Part shown: one piece after another, positions 19,843-33,429 of the stretch
Layout of the letters: each line of letters starts with the position of its first letter
How positions within the stretch are numbered: position 1 is the first letter of the stretch
DNA from: Notolepis coatsorum
Taxonomy: Eukaryota > Chordata > Actinopteri > Aulopiformes > Paralepididae
Assembly: GCA_963971535.1 (NCBI GenBank)
Contig: OZ020589.1
Location: 56,393,842 to 56,457,841 of the forward strand
Length of the DNA: 64,000 bases
Direction: 5' to 3'
Notes under the pieces: model-generated
Database searches by the model: none
What the model was told of the DNA's origin: nothing
Seen by the model: only the letters and a program-made list of their open reading frames with translations
Program-made: the position numbers and the translations under genes

Positions 19843-21140
19843 TTGAGGTATCATAATCACGCATACGGACATAGAATGGCTATGTCGGCGTTTGTTTTGG
19901 AGGTCTTTGTAGCGGATCCGTCAGAGGATCATATGGACGGTTGCACTAAGGCGGAATTATGCCTTATTGCTAAGTATTATAATATTTCTGTGCAAAGTTC
20001 CCAGTCCAAGGCTGATTTAAAAGCGGCTGTAATTACTGGGTTAATGGAGCAACAGGTGTTCAGCACGGCTCGGGGAGTGGTAAGTCATAGTGACTCACTG
20101 TTAGTGGATGAGGTTAAAAACACTAGCGATAAATCTCCCTTAGGTGATCTTAGCCTGGAGGGTGGTGCTATTAGGAAAAATGGTAGTACTCCCAGAGCTG
20201 GAAGTGAGGGCGCTGGCGATTCAGATAAAGATTCCACTTCTTCTGGCCATAAACGCTCTGAGCTGCGTTTTGCCCATCTCCAGATGGAGGAGAGAGCGGT
20301 TTTGCGCAAGGAGGAGAGAGACAGAGAGGACAAAGCGGCTGTACGAGATAGGCTGGAGAGAAAGGAAAAGGAGGAGAGAGACAGGCTGGAGAGAAAAGAG
20401 GAGAAAGACAGGGAGCTCCAACTGGCCATAAGGAAATGGAGTTGGAGGCTTGTGGTGGTAGTGGTAGTGCTACTCCCTCTCCAGCTGGGGTTTCCCCAGC
20501 TCACTTTAATATCAGCCAGCACGTTTCTCTGGTGCCCATGTTCCGAGAGTCAGAGGTAGAGGCTTATTTTTCTGCCTTTGAGCGGATTGCACATGCTCTG
20601 CATTTGCCGGAGGATATGTGGGCGATTTTGCTGCAGTGCAAACTCACTGGCAAAGCCCAGGTTGCGTGTACGTCATTAACCATGGATGACAGTCTGAATT
20701 ATGAGCGAGTGAAAAATGCTGTTTTACGGGTGTATGAGTTGGTTCCCGAAGCATATAGACAGCGTTTTCGCTCGCTCAGAAAGTCCCCCTCTCAGACCAA
20801 TACAGATTTCTCCCGTGAGCAGAGGAATCTTTTTGAACGATGGTGCGCGGCGAGTAAGGTGCAGGATCTTGCAGCCATGAGCGAGTTGGTGCTCATGGAA
20901 CAATTTAAAACCTGTATGCCCGAACGAACCGTGGTGTATCTGAATGAACAGAAAGTGACTACTCTCCAAGACGCTGCTGTTTTGGCGGATGAATTTGCGT
21001 TAACGCGGTGCATTTCCCTCTCGGGAGTTACCATTTCGGGGAAATGGCGAGCGAGCGTATCGGCCACGCTCGCCTCCGTCTGAAAAGAGACAATGTAATT
21101 ATTGTAAGAAGCCAGGTCATTTGGTGGCGGACTGTTATGC
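19843..21140 (+). pseudogene. gag: element B Gag region with SCAN-like capsid
   Basis: The first part encodes a charged, Arg/Glu-rich coiled coil (near 20270-20430). The second part, near 20560-21010, reads RESEVEAYFSAFERIAHALH, then AYRQRFRSLRKSP, SELVLMEQFKTCMPERTVVY and LNEQKVTTLQDAAVLADEF. The order 'YRQRFR ... L-R--C--W- ... E-LVLEQF---LP ... A--LAE' is that of the vertebrate SCAN domain, which is known to derive from the Gag capsid of Gmr1-like elements. A CCHC knuckle (CNYCKKPGHLVADC) lies at 21094-21136. Broken. Confidence 0.75.
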
Positions 21141-21853
21141 ATTTTTGCGCGATCGGCAAGATACTAAAAGGACAGCTCAGAAACCTAAGGGGGTGGGCTT
21201 GATTAGCACTGTCTCACGCCCAGAGCAGGAGAAACCAGACAGTTGTTTTGAACCTTTTATTTTTTCTGGTTTTGTGTCTCTGTCGGGTAAAGTCTGTGAC
21301 CAACGGGACGTGAGAATACTTTGTGATACGGGTGGTTCGCAGTCCTTTATTCTGGCGGATGTGTTGCCGTTAAATGAGGAGTCGTCTTGTAAATCGAGTG
21401 CTATTGTGCGGGGGATCGAGATGGGTTTTACACCCGCTCCTTTGCATAGGATACATGTGAGATCAGAACTAGTCACAGGTTGTTTTTCCGTGGCGGTTCG
21501 TTCATCTTTTCCGGTAGCCGGAATTGATTTTATCATGGGGAATGATATAGCTGGGGGAAAGGTAATTCCTGTTCTGGAGGTGGTGGATGCCCCAGTGTCT
21601 GAGTTTCTGTGCGATGCATTGATTAAAAGTCACCCAAATGTTTTTCCTATCTGTGCTGTGACTAGGGCTCAGGAGAGACAACGAGAGCAGGCAGTGACGC
21701 TGGGTGACTCCATCTGTGGCGAGGCTCTCGCTGAGGACAGGTGGCCGTCTAGTGGCGAGGTGAAAAGGGGTATGAGTAGCGTTCAGGGGAAACTGGTAAA
21801 TCCCAAGTTTTCCGACGTGCCGTTGCCACTAACGCGTCAAGCGTTGATTGACG
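21121..21853 (+). pseudogene. element B protease region
   Basis: Encodes RILCDTGGSQSFILADVLP near 21310-21370, an aspartic-protease D-T-G active site, and later AGIDFIMGNDIAGG, the second conserved block of gypsy-type proteases. In this family the protease cuts Gag-Pol into mature proteins. The pol region is interrupted just downstream by element C. Confidence 0.75.
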
Positions 21854-23334
21854 TGTTGTATATTCATATATGAATATCCATTAATTACAGCACAGTAGTG
21901 AGGTTGCCAACTAGAGGAAGGGAAAGATCACAGTGTGATAGAAAACATGGTCCTCATCTGAGCTCCCAAATTTAGCCAGTAGAGAATAAGTGTATACAGC
22001 CAGACAACCAGCAGCTATGGTCCAATATTAATTTAATTGCAGCGTGGGCCGAGTGGAATAATGCATTGGTTACATACAGGACACTTCAAACATAATACAT
22101 GATTTGTACAAAAGGATTTGATGCAGGTAAATCACAATAGCCCTCGTTGGCTTTTTACATCAAAAGACAGTATTGTACATACATTTTAGTCATGTTATGT
22201 TAATGAAATAAGACCATAGTACTCTCTGTCACCACATGATAAAACCTGGGCCTAAGATAGGCATCTTACTCTAGTTATCACATTATTCCATATACAGTTT
22301 CTACTCACATAGGGACAAAGTAGACCATGGTCGTGGTGGTGGTGGAGACCAAACTCAGACCCCCTGGGTAACGGTGTGTGGCGGTGTCCTGAGCTGGCCT
22401 GGCCCTCCTCACCAAAACCCACTGTTTTATACCCTGACTTCCCACATAGTTTCCTTGCCTCCACACATGGCGCCCCTCCCCAGATGGTCAGCCCCCCCTT
22501 GACCTCCCCGCCGGTGTCTTCTTCCAGTTCCCAGCAGCGAGGAGGTCCAACGACCTCAGACCTTTTAACATTCCTCTCTGGGGCTTATTTCTGGGGCTTA
22601 TCGGTCCCAACATGTCCTTCCTCGTGGGTTGTGGCCCCCTCCTTTTTGGACAGAGGGGTGGTTTGACTGTGGCCCCCTTTGAATGAATCAATCATTTTAA
22701 CATTCCTTCTATATGGTTCTTCTTTGTAAGTTACTTTCTAATAGGTTACTATACTCTTGTTTTATTATTCCAACATTGTTTTCATTCTAAACTAATATAA
22801 TGCAATTATATTTCCTGTGACCTCTAATCTTGGTTAGACAACTGTCTTTAGTGCTATATTGAGTCACCGTTTTTCTGTGGTGTGTGACTGAGTAAACAAT
22901 GTCGTCATGAGGTGTCGCCTGGTGGTGTTCAACTGATGAGGTCTGGTGACTTCTGCCTTAATAGTGTTTGTGTTGATATAATATTAACCCAGTATAGTCA
23001 GTGCGTCTTAGGTTAATACTATTCAATTCACAAGAGCCATCCCAAAAACCCCATCTACCAAACTGGCACTTTGTATTTTCTGAATCTATTATTGCAACCA
23101 CATTACTCTGGTCTTACAGAGGCATTTCCGCTTTTGGTCTCTCTGCTGTGCTCAACTGTCACATGTCTAGATGTTTGGTTTCCTGGGGGGGTTTGGAATG
23201 GCTGCTTGTTCCATCACTCTGAGAGTCTATGTGTGATGAACTATTTACCATCACTACAGATACTTTCAGTTTTCTGGGTTAATCTAACATTTTTGATTAT
23301 GAAATCATGAAATTATGAAGTCAAGGTTACCACA
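21854..23334 (-). repeat. element C LTR (left copy)
   Basis: Matches 29067-30547 at a constant offset of 7,213 bases with about three substitutions noticed. AT-rich, starting TGTTGTATATTCATATATG on the plus strand. Confidence 0.93.
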
Positions 23335-26300
23335 GCTCCTCCCTTTGACATTTTACTAATGTCATATTACAATTATCTTGACTTAATTTCTATACATACT
23401 AGCCATACAATTTAACATAATAACAAAAATCAAAAAAATTTGAATTTTTCTCAATTTTTCTTCTCAATTTTTTCCATTCTTCTTTGGTACATCTCATCAA
23501 TTTTGGCCTTCTTGTCTTCTTCTTTTCTTTCCCACATTTCCCCTGACTATGGCCCCTCCCGGGAGTCCTGGTGACCCATTCATCCAGATCCCTATTTAAC
23601 CTACTCTGCCTTAAATGAAACAGTGTTTACCACTCTTTCATCAGGCCTCGTCCTCTGGGCACGTTGAATATGCTAAAAACAATTAAAACAATTTAATCTA
23701 AACATTACACAATTAAAGTCTAATCAATCACAATTTTTTAAAATTACAGTATCCGTTTACCTGATCTGGGGAGACAAGATCCATTAGTATCACAATTTTC
23801 CATTTTACATTCATTCTCTGAAATAATCCCTTCTTCCTGCTAATTTTTTCTTTAAGATAGTACAATCACGTCTGCACATTTAATTAATTGCTTCCCACCT
23901 ATCCTCCCCCCTTTTATGACACACAACGGTCATAAACTTGTCACTTCTTGTTCCCTCAGCTCAGTTTTGGCAGAGGAAAGCAGAATTTCAACGAAAATTT
24001 TCTTTTACCCATTCTCCTCACCCTGGCCATATCCTTACTTATGTGAATGCATCTATATCTGACCCTGCGTTGTGTAATTTATCCGCCCTTTGCCTGCGCA
24101 TTTTACCAAATCAATGTGCACAAGACAAAGCCCATCAGTATCTATCCAGTCTCGTCCCTGTCCCCGCAGTCCAACCACAACTCCCCAGAGAACCTTGTTT
24201 ACACACTGTCAGCTCAGTCTTCAGACTGGCCCCGCCCCCCCCAGGCCAGGTCATCCCAGGTCCAGCCATTGATTACCTCATGACAACCCGTCGTCAGACG
24301 ATTATAGCATGGAAGTTCCTCCAAACCACATCTGTTCAGTTTTCACAACCTGGCCCCACCCGCATGGGGTTTGTACAGGCAGGGGTCTCTGTGTACAAGA
24401 ATTCTCTCACCTTCATTGGACTGCAGAGTAACAGGGAAAAATGAAATCCTACTTCACTTTACCGCTAATGAAATGTATTCATGTCTCTCCCAGCGTTGCT
24501 CTGCCTTTCCCCTCCCTTTTCTGAGCTGTTGAAGACACAAGCACAGAGCAAATCTTTTTACACAATATGTCAACATACTCAATAAGGGAAGCCATTAATT
24601 CCATATGCAAATCGTGGTGGCACTACTTAACTGTCATTGATTTGATCCAATGCATCTCTTCTTCCAACAGTCCTCTCCCCAGATCATTAACAAAAAAAAC
24701 ATTTGGGAAGAAAAAGAGAAAAAAAAATCAAACAATTAACCAAATATTCAAATATAACACATCCTCCGACCACATGCCTTGCAATTTCTACATGTGAGAC
24801 TATCAACCACATGCCTTGCAATTTTTACATGTGAGACTATCATTCATTCTCAAAATAGCAAAACAATGAAATAAAATATAAACCAGGTTTTCCAAAACCA
24901 TCCATTCAATCTCTCATCACTTCTCACACACACCCTCAATTGGAACAGCATCCTGTCCCTGAGACTCGACACCTCTTAAGTCAGCACAATCACCCCTACT
25001 GGTTCCTATTCAAACACCTTTCAGTCCACACAACTACAGATCAAAACACTTAGAAAATAAATTTAAAAATGTACATTCACGCTCACTCATACATACAAAA
25101 ATCAAACCTAAAATAATATGACATAAAATAAACACTTTCATCCAATTGGTTATTGTCACAACCCATTCAACCCTGAACATCAGAGTTCTTAGAAAAGAAA
25201 TAAAATCCAAAGCCAATCAAACCTCACAATTCAACATCATCCACACATCCTGAGCACAGGGTGTTACCTTAACCAAAACAAACTCTCATTTAAATGATAT
25301 GAACTGAAATAAAAAAAATGACCTCGCTCACTCCTTCACTCCTGCATCAAAATCCCTTTTATACATACTCAATAATCTCCCAACCACACAAAATAACCAA
25401 CATCCTCTCTCATTCTCAGCCACACAGATCATCTCCATCCTTCATATTATAAACATATACTTTCACCACACTCGTTAATCATTTCACATTCTTGACAAAC
25501 AAAGGTTAGTTTGCTTCTCCCTCTTCTTCTCTTCCATCAGGCTACACTCATTATCAGGCTAATACCATCTCTTCTTTATCTCTGCACTCAAAAAGGTCTA
25601 GCAGAACCTCTTTTTCAACCTGTAGACACCCCAGCCTGCTAGAACTGGTGATATCTCCAGGTTATTCCTTCAATCAAACAGGCCGCCCTAATCAAATGTA
25701 AATAACCTCATCTGATTTGGCTCCCATTCAACAGTCTCCTACCCTCTTCCCAAATTAGCCGCTCTCTGTCTCAACCTCTCCCCCGTCGTAAAAATAACTG
25801 TCATCACTTTATAACTGTCTTCTGCATCTTCACCTCTGACCTCTACTTCCCCTGCTTCTAACTGCCTAGCTCCATTCCGTCTCCCTGTTTGCAGCTGTAC
25901 AACTGTACACTCCTATCTTCACCTCTGTGACCTCTCTCCTGTTGCGTCCAGTCTCACTCCCTGCTTGGCCCCCCTCTGGCCGTTTACTGCTTAGTAAAGA
26001 TAGCCCGGGTCACTCTTTGAGTTCCCGTGACCTTCCCTAAATCGCTTTACCACCCATCGACCCTCCTGAAATTCAACAAAAGGTTAGTCATTACACACAC
26101 AAATCATTCATAATAACTGCTAAAACACAATCAAATATAACACATCAAAACAGCTACTAAACAAACCCCCTGTCACTATTATCCCACTGTGACCCAAGGA
26201 TTCTGCAATCAATATAGATATAACATTCTAACAGCATTTCAACATAGCAATGCAACAAAATACATCTCAACAAGCCTACATCTAAAGATTTGCAGCAACA

Positions 26301-29066
26301 TTATTCCAACAGTGTACCAAAATCTGACATAACATCTTAACATCAATGTATATCCTATACAAGCATTTTCATTTTATCAAGCTATATTTTAAACTCCAGC
26401 AAACACAACATCATTATTCTAAGCTCACAATTGTACATGTCACACAGATTAAAACAATTACTCTTTTAACACAACATCATTTAAGTAATAAAATTACAAC
26501 CTAACTACCCCCCTTTGTAAGGGCATACCCTTGTGTAAAACAACCTTGCTTCCCCCACAGACTTAATGTATATATTCTGTTCCCACTTTTAAATGATACA
26601 TTTACCCAGAGTAGTTAAATTGTGTGTCTAACTTGGTCACAGGCAAACGAAATCATTCCCCTAATATAGACTCACTGCAATGTTTTGCAGTATAAACCCC
26701 AAACTGATTTCCTCCCCAATGACTATCTCCCATAATCTACAACATCACACATGTACATACTTGTTTTGTGCAGTGCACACAGTATTTCCCTTCTCAATAA
26801 ATAGCCACTGATAAGGTTAGTTTTGTGAAATTTTAACCTATTACCGGCAACGTCCATCAACTCATCATACATGTACATGTAAGCATCACTCATTTCATAA
26901 AAACATTTTAGTGGTTAGTTCTCCTTCTTCCTCCTACCATACACACGTGACAAACCGATCCTACTCCATCCACACTTTGACAACGTCCGCAACCTATTCT
27001 CAACTTCCTCCCTTAAACCAACCACTGATAAGTCACCTATCTCTACCCCTGCGTACACACAAATACAATGCACAATATACAAATATAACCATAATACATA
27101 ATATAGAATATCCTCTCACCCGTTATTCCTGTCCCCTGAGCGAATTACGAATTACGAATGCATTGATCCACGTTGTATCGCGCATGCGCAGTGGCCAACG
27201 TTGCTCCCCGGACGATGTATTCCGGCAAAGCATAACTACACACTGCCACGACATTCACAACATGCCACGTTCTCTACCCTTCCCCAAACATCATTCTCAA
27301 AACTCGAAACGTAACATGTCGCTCGCAAACGCCACACAACAACAGCACGCAAGCTAACTAGCTTAGCCAGCCTCCATGCGAGGTTCAAGGCCCTCACGGG
27401 AGCCGTGCCTTCCAAGATCCATTCATCCACGCAATTCGCTCAGTACCAATCAAAGCATAAACAACTCACACAAGCCTAAAATAACCAACTCTAAAAGAAC
27501 AAACTAACGTAAAAGAATTTAAAAACATCCTCATATATCAACGCCGTTACACAGATCAACATTAATCATTCCTCCTACCCGTCTCTCCGCCTGGTCGCAC
27601 GCGCCGTGAACGCTACACACTCTCCATTCAACTCCATGACGTCATCCTCATGCGACTTCTTTCATTCACCATGACTAACCATGACGTCACCATCCTGCGA
27701 CTTCTGTCATTCACGTTACTCTTGTACACAATTTCTACCGCATCATATACAACCACTAAAACGACCCCAATCACTGCAACGAACGCATCGACTCGCCTTC
27801 TAACAACAATTTCTCTCACAGCGTTTCGCAAATGTCTTCACAACGGCGCTCTAACATCTCTAGAATACCGCATCTTCTCCGCCAAGCTAAACCAGTTAGC
27901 TCCAACCTCCAATACGATTTGCTCCAGACTAGTATTGATCCGATCCACGTCACAACGTAACAACCTTCGTCAAGCTTGCTACTGATCACATACAATTTAC
28001 ACAAATACACAAATACAAACAAACCGAGACATCGATTACATGGCGCAACGCTATTAACCTTGGATTCTTGTGTAAGCCGACTTCTCATCTAAAAATTGAT
28101 CACTGAACATACACTACACTACATTCTTTCCTTAAATATTTTACCTAAACTAAACCCTTGCTTCGTACACTGTCCCTTACTTAGGCCGCTCTCGCACGTC
28201 GCCTCCTAACTAGAGATTCCTCACCACTCTTTTCCAAAATGCGCCCCTAACCATCAGCCCTAGCTTGTCTACTTTCCCTCACTCAGGCCGCTCCTGCACG
28301 TCGCCTCCTAACTAGATTCCTCATCACTCTATTCTCTTCGCGGAATCAGGATTTCCTGTACTACACCACGGTTCTCAGTACCCTACACTACACTCCGTTC
28401 TCTGTTCTCTTCGTGGAACCAGGCTACCCCTGTACTACCCCGGTTTCCTCATTCAAACACTCTATTCTCTTTTCTCTTCGTGGAACCAGGCTACCCCTGT
28501 ACTACCACGGTTTTCTCATTAAACTCTTTATTCTCTTTTCTCTTCGTGGAACCAGGCTACCCCTGTACTACCACGGTTTTCTCATTAAACTCTTTACCTT
28601 ACCCTCTAATGAACCACTCCGTCACTCACAGTCCCACTTCCCGCTATCTGTGACTAATCTCCGTTCTACTGCTCCTACGCCGGTCCCCTCAAATATGACT
28701 AATAACTCTTCGTCGGCTGCCGCTCTTATATAATCTAAAAAAAATTCGCAAGTTTCATCCTCCTGCTCACAACGACATTGCACAAACACGCTGCTCGCAT
28801 TCACTGTAATACAACTCAAAATAAGCAGGTTCAGTTTTGGACATCCTAACCTAACATCACCACCAGTCCTGTAAGCAAACAATACACATATCCACCCTGG
28901 GCCCTACTGTGGCTATACACGACCATCAATATTCCTATCCACCCTATGTCTCTCTCATCCTCCAGACAGCCTCCCACTCTGTACTGCAAATTTCCAACTT
29001 CCCGGTTCTTTTTCTGCATGCTCATTATGTGAACAAATCAGAACGGGTCTTAAAAACGGCACTAAC
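23335..29066. other. element C interior, AT- and CA-rich, no gene recognised
   Basis: About 5.7 kb of low-complexity, C/A-rich plus strand. The longest frame (23938-24444, plus) has no familiar motif. A stretch near 27120-27960 is richer in CpG. Near 28160-28340 a block containing CGCACGTCGCCTCCTAACTA occurs twice. The sequence looks like a non-coding filler between LTRs. Confidence 0.6.
28407..28603. repeat. 66-bp tandem repeat in element C
   Basis: Three units starting near 28407, 28474 and 28540, each with CTCTTCGTGGAACCAGGCTA, CCCCTGTACTAC and TCTCATTAAACTCTTTA-like DNA. A more diverged unit precedes at about 28338. Confidence 0.85.
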
Positions 29067-30547
29067 TGTTGTATATTCATATATGAATATCCATTAATTA
29101 CAGCACAGTAGTGAGGTTGCCAACTAGAGGAAGGGAAAGATCACAGTGTGATAGAAAACATGGTCCTCATCTGAGCTCCCAAATTTAGCCAGTAGAGAAT
29201 AAGTGTATACAGCCAGACAACCAGCAGCTATGGTCCAATATTCATTTAATTGCAGCGTGGGCCGAGTGGAATAATGCATTGGTTACATACAGGACACTTC
29301 AAACATAATACATGATTTGTACAAAAGGATTTGATGCAGGTAAATCACAATAGCCCTCGTTGGCTTTTTACATCAAAAGACAGTATTGTACATACATTTT
29401 AGTCATGTTATGTTAATGAAATAAGACCATAGTACTCTCTGTCACCACATGATAAAACCTGGGCCTAAGATAGGCATCTTACTCTAGTTATCACATTATT
29501 CCATATACAGTTTCTACTCACATAGGGACAAAGTAGACCATGGTCGTGGTGGTGGTGGAGACCAAACTCAGACCCCCTGGGTAACGGTGTGTGGCGGCGT
29601 CCTGAGCTGGCCTGGCCCTCCTCACCAAAACCCACTGTTTTATACCCTGACTTCCCACATAGTTTCCTTGCCTCCACACATGGCGCCCCTCCCCAGATGG
29701 TCAGCCCCCCCTTGACCTCCCCGCCGGTGTCTTCTTCCAGTTCCCAGCAGCGAGGAGGTCCAACGACCTCAGACCTTTTAACATTCCTCTCTGGGGCTTA
29801 TTTCTGGGGCTTATCGGTCCCAACATGTCCTTCCTCGTGGGTTGTGGCCCCCTCCTTTTTGGACAGAAGGGTGGTTTGACTGTGGCCCCCTTTGAATGAA
29901 TCAATCATTTTAACATTCCTTCTATATGGTTCTTCTTTGTAAGTTACTTTCTAATAGGTTACTATACTCTTGTTTTATTATTCCAACATTGTTTTCATTC
30001 TAAACTAATATAATGCAATTATATTTCCTGTGACCTCTAATCTTGGTTAGACAACTGTCTTTAGTGCTATATTGAGTCACCGTTTTTCTGTGGTGTGTGA
30101 CTGAGTAAACAATGTCGTCATGAGGTGTCGCCTGGTGGTGTTCAACTGATGAGGTCTGGTGACTTCTGCCTTAATAGTGTTTGTGTTGATATAATATTAA
30201 CCCAGTATAGTCAGTGCGTCTTAGGTTAATACTATTCAATTCACAAGAGCCATCCCAAAAACCCCATCTACCAAACTGGCACTTTGTATTTTCTGAATCT
30301 ATTATTGCAACCACATTACTCTGGTCTTACAGAGGCATTTCCGCTTTTGGTCTCTCTGCTGTGCTCAACTGTCACATGTCTAGATGTTTGGTTTCCTGGG
30401 GGGGTTTGGAATGGCTGCTTGTTCCATCACTCTGAGAGTCTATGTGTGATGAACTATTTACCATCACTACAGATACTTTCAGTTTTCTGGGTTAATCTAA
30501 CATTTTTGATTATGAAATCATGAAATTATGAAGTCAAGGTTACCACA
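29067..30547 (-). repeat. element C LTR (right copy)
   Basis: Second copy of the 1,481-bp LTR; followed by GACG at 30548, then element B's pol sequence resumes. Confidence 0.93.
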
Positions 30548-30551
30548 GACG

Positions 30552-31800
30552 CTCAGAAAAATTATTCCTCCCTATCAAGTTGTTTTGCGGCAGTAGCCAG
30601 CACTAATAATAGTAGGAAACACGCCTTCTTGATAGAAGAAGGGGTGTTGATGCGAACTTGGGTAGCTAGGCCAGGTGTGACAGACTTGAAGTGTGGAGAT
30701 GCCTGGAATATAGTGCACCAGGTTGTATTACCAGTGGAGTGAAGACGTCATGTTTTGATGTTAGCACATGAACATGTCTGGTCTGGTCATTTGGGTATTT
30801 CAAAGACTTATGACAGAATCCTACAAAATTTCTTTTGGTCCGGTCTGAAGCCGATGTGGTAACATTTTGTAGTACTTGTAGTACATGTCAGATAGTAGGG
30901 AAGCCAAATCAGGGGGTTCCTTTAGCTCCCCTGCACCCCATTCCAGCTATAGGGGAACCGTTTGAACATGTGATCATTGACTGTGTTGGCCCCCTGCCTA
31001 AGACAAAGGCAGGACACCAATACATGTTAACTATTATGTGTCTTGCCACCCGTTTCCCAGAGGCAATACCTCTGAGGAAAATTACTGCCCCAGCCATTAC
31101 CAAGGCATTAAACAAGTTTTTCGCAATTTACGGTTTACCAAAAACCGTGCAAAGTGATCAAGGCTCCAATTTCATGTCTAAGACCTTTAATCAATCCTTG
31201 CAGGTTTTGGGTATCAGTCACACGGTGTCTAGCGCATACCATCCTGAATCACAGGGGACGCTAGAGCGGTGGCACCAGACACTGAAGGCGATGCTAAAAA
31301 AGTACTGTGTTGATACGGGTTGTAGTTGGGATGAGGGTGTGCCATTTGTACTGTTTGCTATTAGGGATGCTAAACAGGAGTCACTTGGGTTTAGCCCTGC
31401 AGAGCTAGTGTTTGGTCACGGTGTGCGTGGTCCATTAAAACTGCTCAAAGAGAAGATGTTGTCTGGTTCTTCTCCTAAATCGACTGTGTTTGATTTTGTC
31501 TCCCGGTGTAAGGAGCGTCTCCGCGGTGCGTCCTCGTTGGCTAGGGAGGCCCTCGCCTCTGCCCAGGGGGAAATGAAGGTGAGGTTTGACAAGAAGGCGG
31601 TGGGGCGGCAGTTCGAGGCTGGCGATGAAGTGCTGGTTTTGCTGCCCATGCCTGGGTCAGCTCTCTCTGCCCGGTTTGCAGGACCCTATAAGGTGGAGAG
31701 GAAAGTGTCAGACACCAATTATGTTATATGTACGCCCGAGAGGCGCAGGAAGACACGGTTGTGTCATATTAACATGTTGAAAAAGTATCTCACCCGTGCT
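30552..31800 (+). pseudogene. element B integrase region
   Basis: An HHCC-type zinc end (FCSTCSTCQIVGKP near 30860), then the DDE core: IIDCVGPLPKTKAG near 30975, VQSDQGSNFMSKTF near 31155, and AYHPESQGTLERWHQ near 31240. The C-terminal part holds a GPY-like stretch (ARFAGPYKVERKV near 31670), typical of Ty3/gypsy integrases. It lies before the reverse transcriptase, unlike element A and most gypsy elements. Confidence 0.85.
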
Positions 31801-32049
31801 GGTGGGAGTAAGCAGGAGGTGCAGTCTGGCGGCCCAGGAGCTGTTCCAGCTGTTTTGTTAACATGTGTAAATCCCCTGCCGGACGATGATTTGAAGGCGT
31901 TGTCCGAGGGTCAGCAGACGGGGCGTTTGACTAACTCTGAGTTCATGAGTGACGTCACTGCTCATCTGTTGTACCTGCCCGAGTCACAGAGTGATGATGT
32001 ACGACAACTGTTGTTGTCCTATCCTGTGTTGTTGTCTAATGTGCCTTCC

Positions 32050-33348
32050 AGAACGACCGTCCTGGAGCACGATATTGATGTGGGGGGTGCGACCCCCATT
32101 AAACAACACGCATATCGGTGTCCGGTGGCGAAGAGGGAGGTGATGAGGAAGGAGGCTGAGTATCTGATGGATAATGGGATGGCTAAAGATAGCCGTAGTC
32201 CCGGGAGCTCTCCTTGCCTTTTAGCTCCTAAGGCTGATGGGTCTCCCCGGTTCTGTACTGATTACAGGAAGGTGAACGCGGTGACGGTGCCTGACTCGTT
32301 CCCGTTACCCAGAATGGATGACTGCATAGACAGTATTGGTCCCGCTGTGTTTATCACGAAACTCGATCTCTTGAAGGGGTACTGGCAAGTCCCCCTGACA
32401 GAGCGAGCCTCGGATATTTCGGCGTTCGTTACACCCGACCATTTTTTGCAGTACACCGTCATGGCCTTCGGGATGAGGAACGCGCCGGCCACGTTCCAAC
32501 GTTTGATGCACATGGTGTAGGGGGGTGTGCCTAGGTGTAATGTCTATTTGGACGATGTGGTGGTGTACTCCGATACTTGGGCGGAGCACATTGCTAATTT
32601 GCGGGTGGTTTTTGCACGCTTAGCTGAGGCGTCGTTGACCCTAAACATCGCTAAGTGTGAGTTTGGGAAAGCCACGGTGACGTACTTGGGGAAGCAGGTG
32701 GGTCACGGGCAGGTCCGCCTGGTGGACGCTAAGGTAACAGCGATCCTTGCGTATCCGGCTCCTTCCACGAGGCGCGAGCTACGGCGTTTCCTGGGGATGG
32801 CTGGGTATTATCTGTGCTTTTGTAGACATTTTTCTGTGGTGGTGGCTCCCCTCACTTCTTTATGTAGTCCTATTGTACCTTTTGTGTGGTCCACGGAGTG
32901 TCAGTGCGCCTTCGAGGCTGCTAAATCTCTCTTATGCAGTGCACCTGTTCTGGCAGCCCCTGACTTTGCGTTGCCTTTTCAGCTGGAGATCGACGCGAGT
33001 GCTGCTGGGGCTGGAGCTGTGCTGTTGCAGGCGGGAGAGAGCAAGGTGCATCATCCGGTTTGCTACTTCTCGGTGAAGTTCAAACAACATCAGTTGAACT
33101 ACTCGGCGATCGAGAAGGAGACGCTGGCGATGCTCCTCGCCCTCCAGCACTTTGAGGTGTACGTGGGGTCCAGCTCTATTCCGGTGTTGGTCTACACGGA
33201 CCACAATCCCCTGGTGTTCTTGGCTCACATGTACAACCACAACCAGAGGTTGATGCGTTGGGCCCTGTTGGTGCAGGGCTACAACATTGTCATCCGTCAC
33301 AAGAAGGGGGTGGACAATGTTGTGGCCGATGCCTTGTCCAGAGGGTAG
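32050..33348 (+). pseudogene. element B reverse transcriptase and RNase H region
   Basis: RT motifs: CTDYRKVNAVTV near 32257, FITKLDLLKGYWQVPL near 32350, MAFGMRNAPATFQRLM near 32460, and YLDDVVVYSDTW near 32548. RNase H: LEIDASAAGAGAVLLQ near 32985, FSAIEKE-like block near 33100 and VYTDHNPLVFL near 33190, ending with VVADALSRG at about 33345. There is no integrase after it; the 3' LTR follows 80 bases later. Broken, few breaks. Confidence 0.85.
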
Positions 33349-33429
33349 GTCTGGGGGTACTACTCTGATGTTGGTTGTATAGGTAATAATGTTTTGCTCA
33401 CCCGGTGGGTTCGCTTCTATGGGGGGAGT

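Larger units (their letters stand above)
21854..30547 (-). mobile_element. LTR element C: long-LTR element without recognisable coding genes
   Basis: Two 1,481-bp LTRs (21854-23334 and 29067-30547) are flanked by a 4-bp duplication GACG (21850-21853 and 30548-30551) within element B's pol. Only about three base differences between the LTRs were noticed, so insertion is very recent. On the minus strand the LTR runs TGTGGTAACC...ATACAACA. A purine-rich tract (AAAGGGAGGAGC on that strand, 23335-23346) abuts it and a TATAAAAC lies at about 22426-22433, both favouring minus orientation. The 5.7-kb interior has only short frames; no Gag, RT or integrase motif could be seen, and no clear primer site. 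It looks like a non-autonomous LTR element. Confidence 0.8.

Noticed and set aside
23938-24444. 168-residue frame in element C as a possible gene
   Set aside because: No recognisable domain, biased composition, no splice or start context, and on the strand opposite the likely element orientation.
24567-24797. Small Lys-rich frame
   Set aside because: Low-complexity A-rich DNA within element C.
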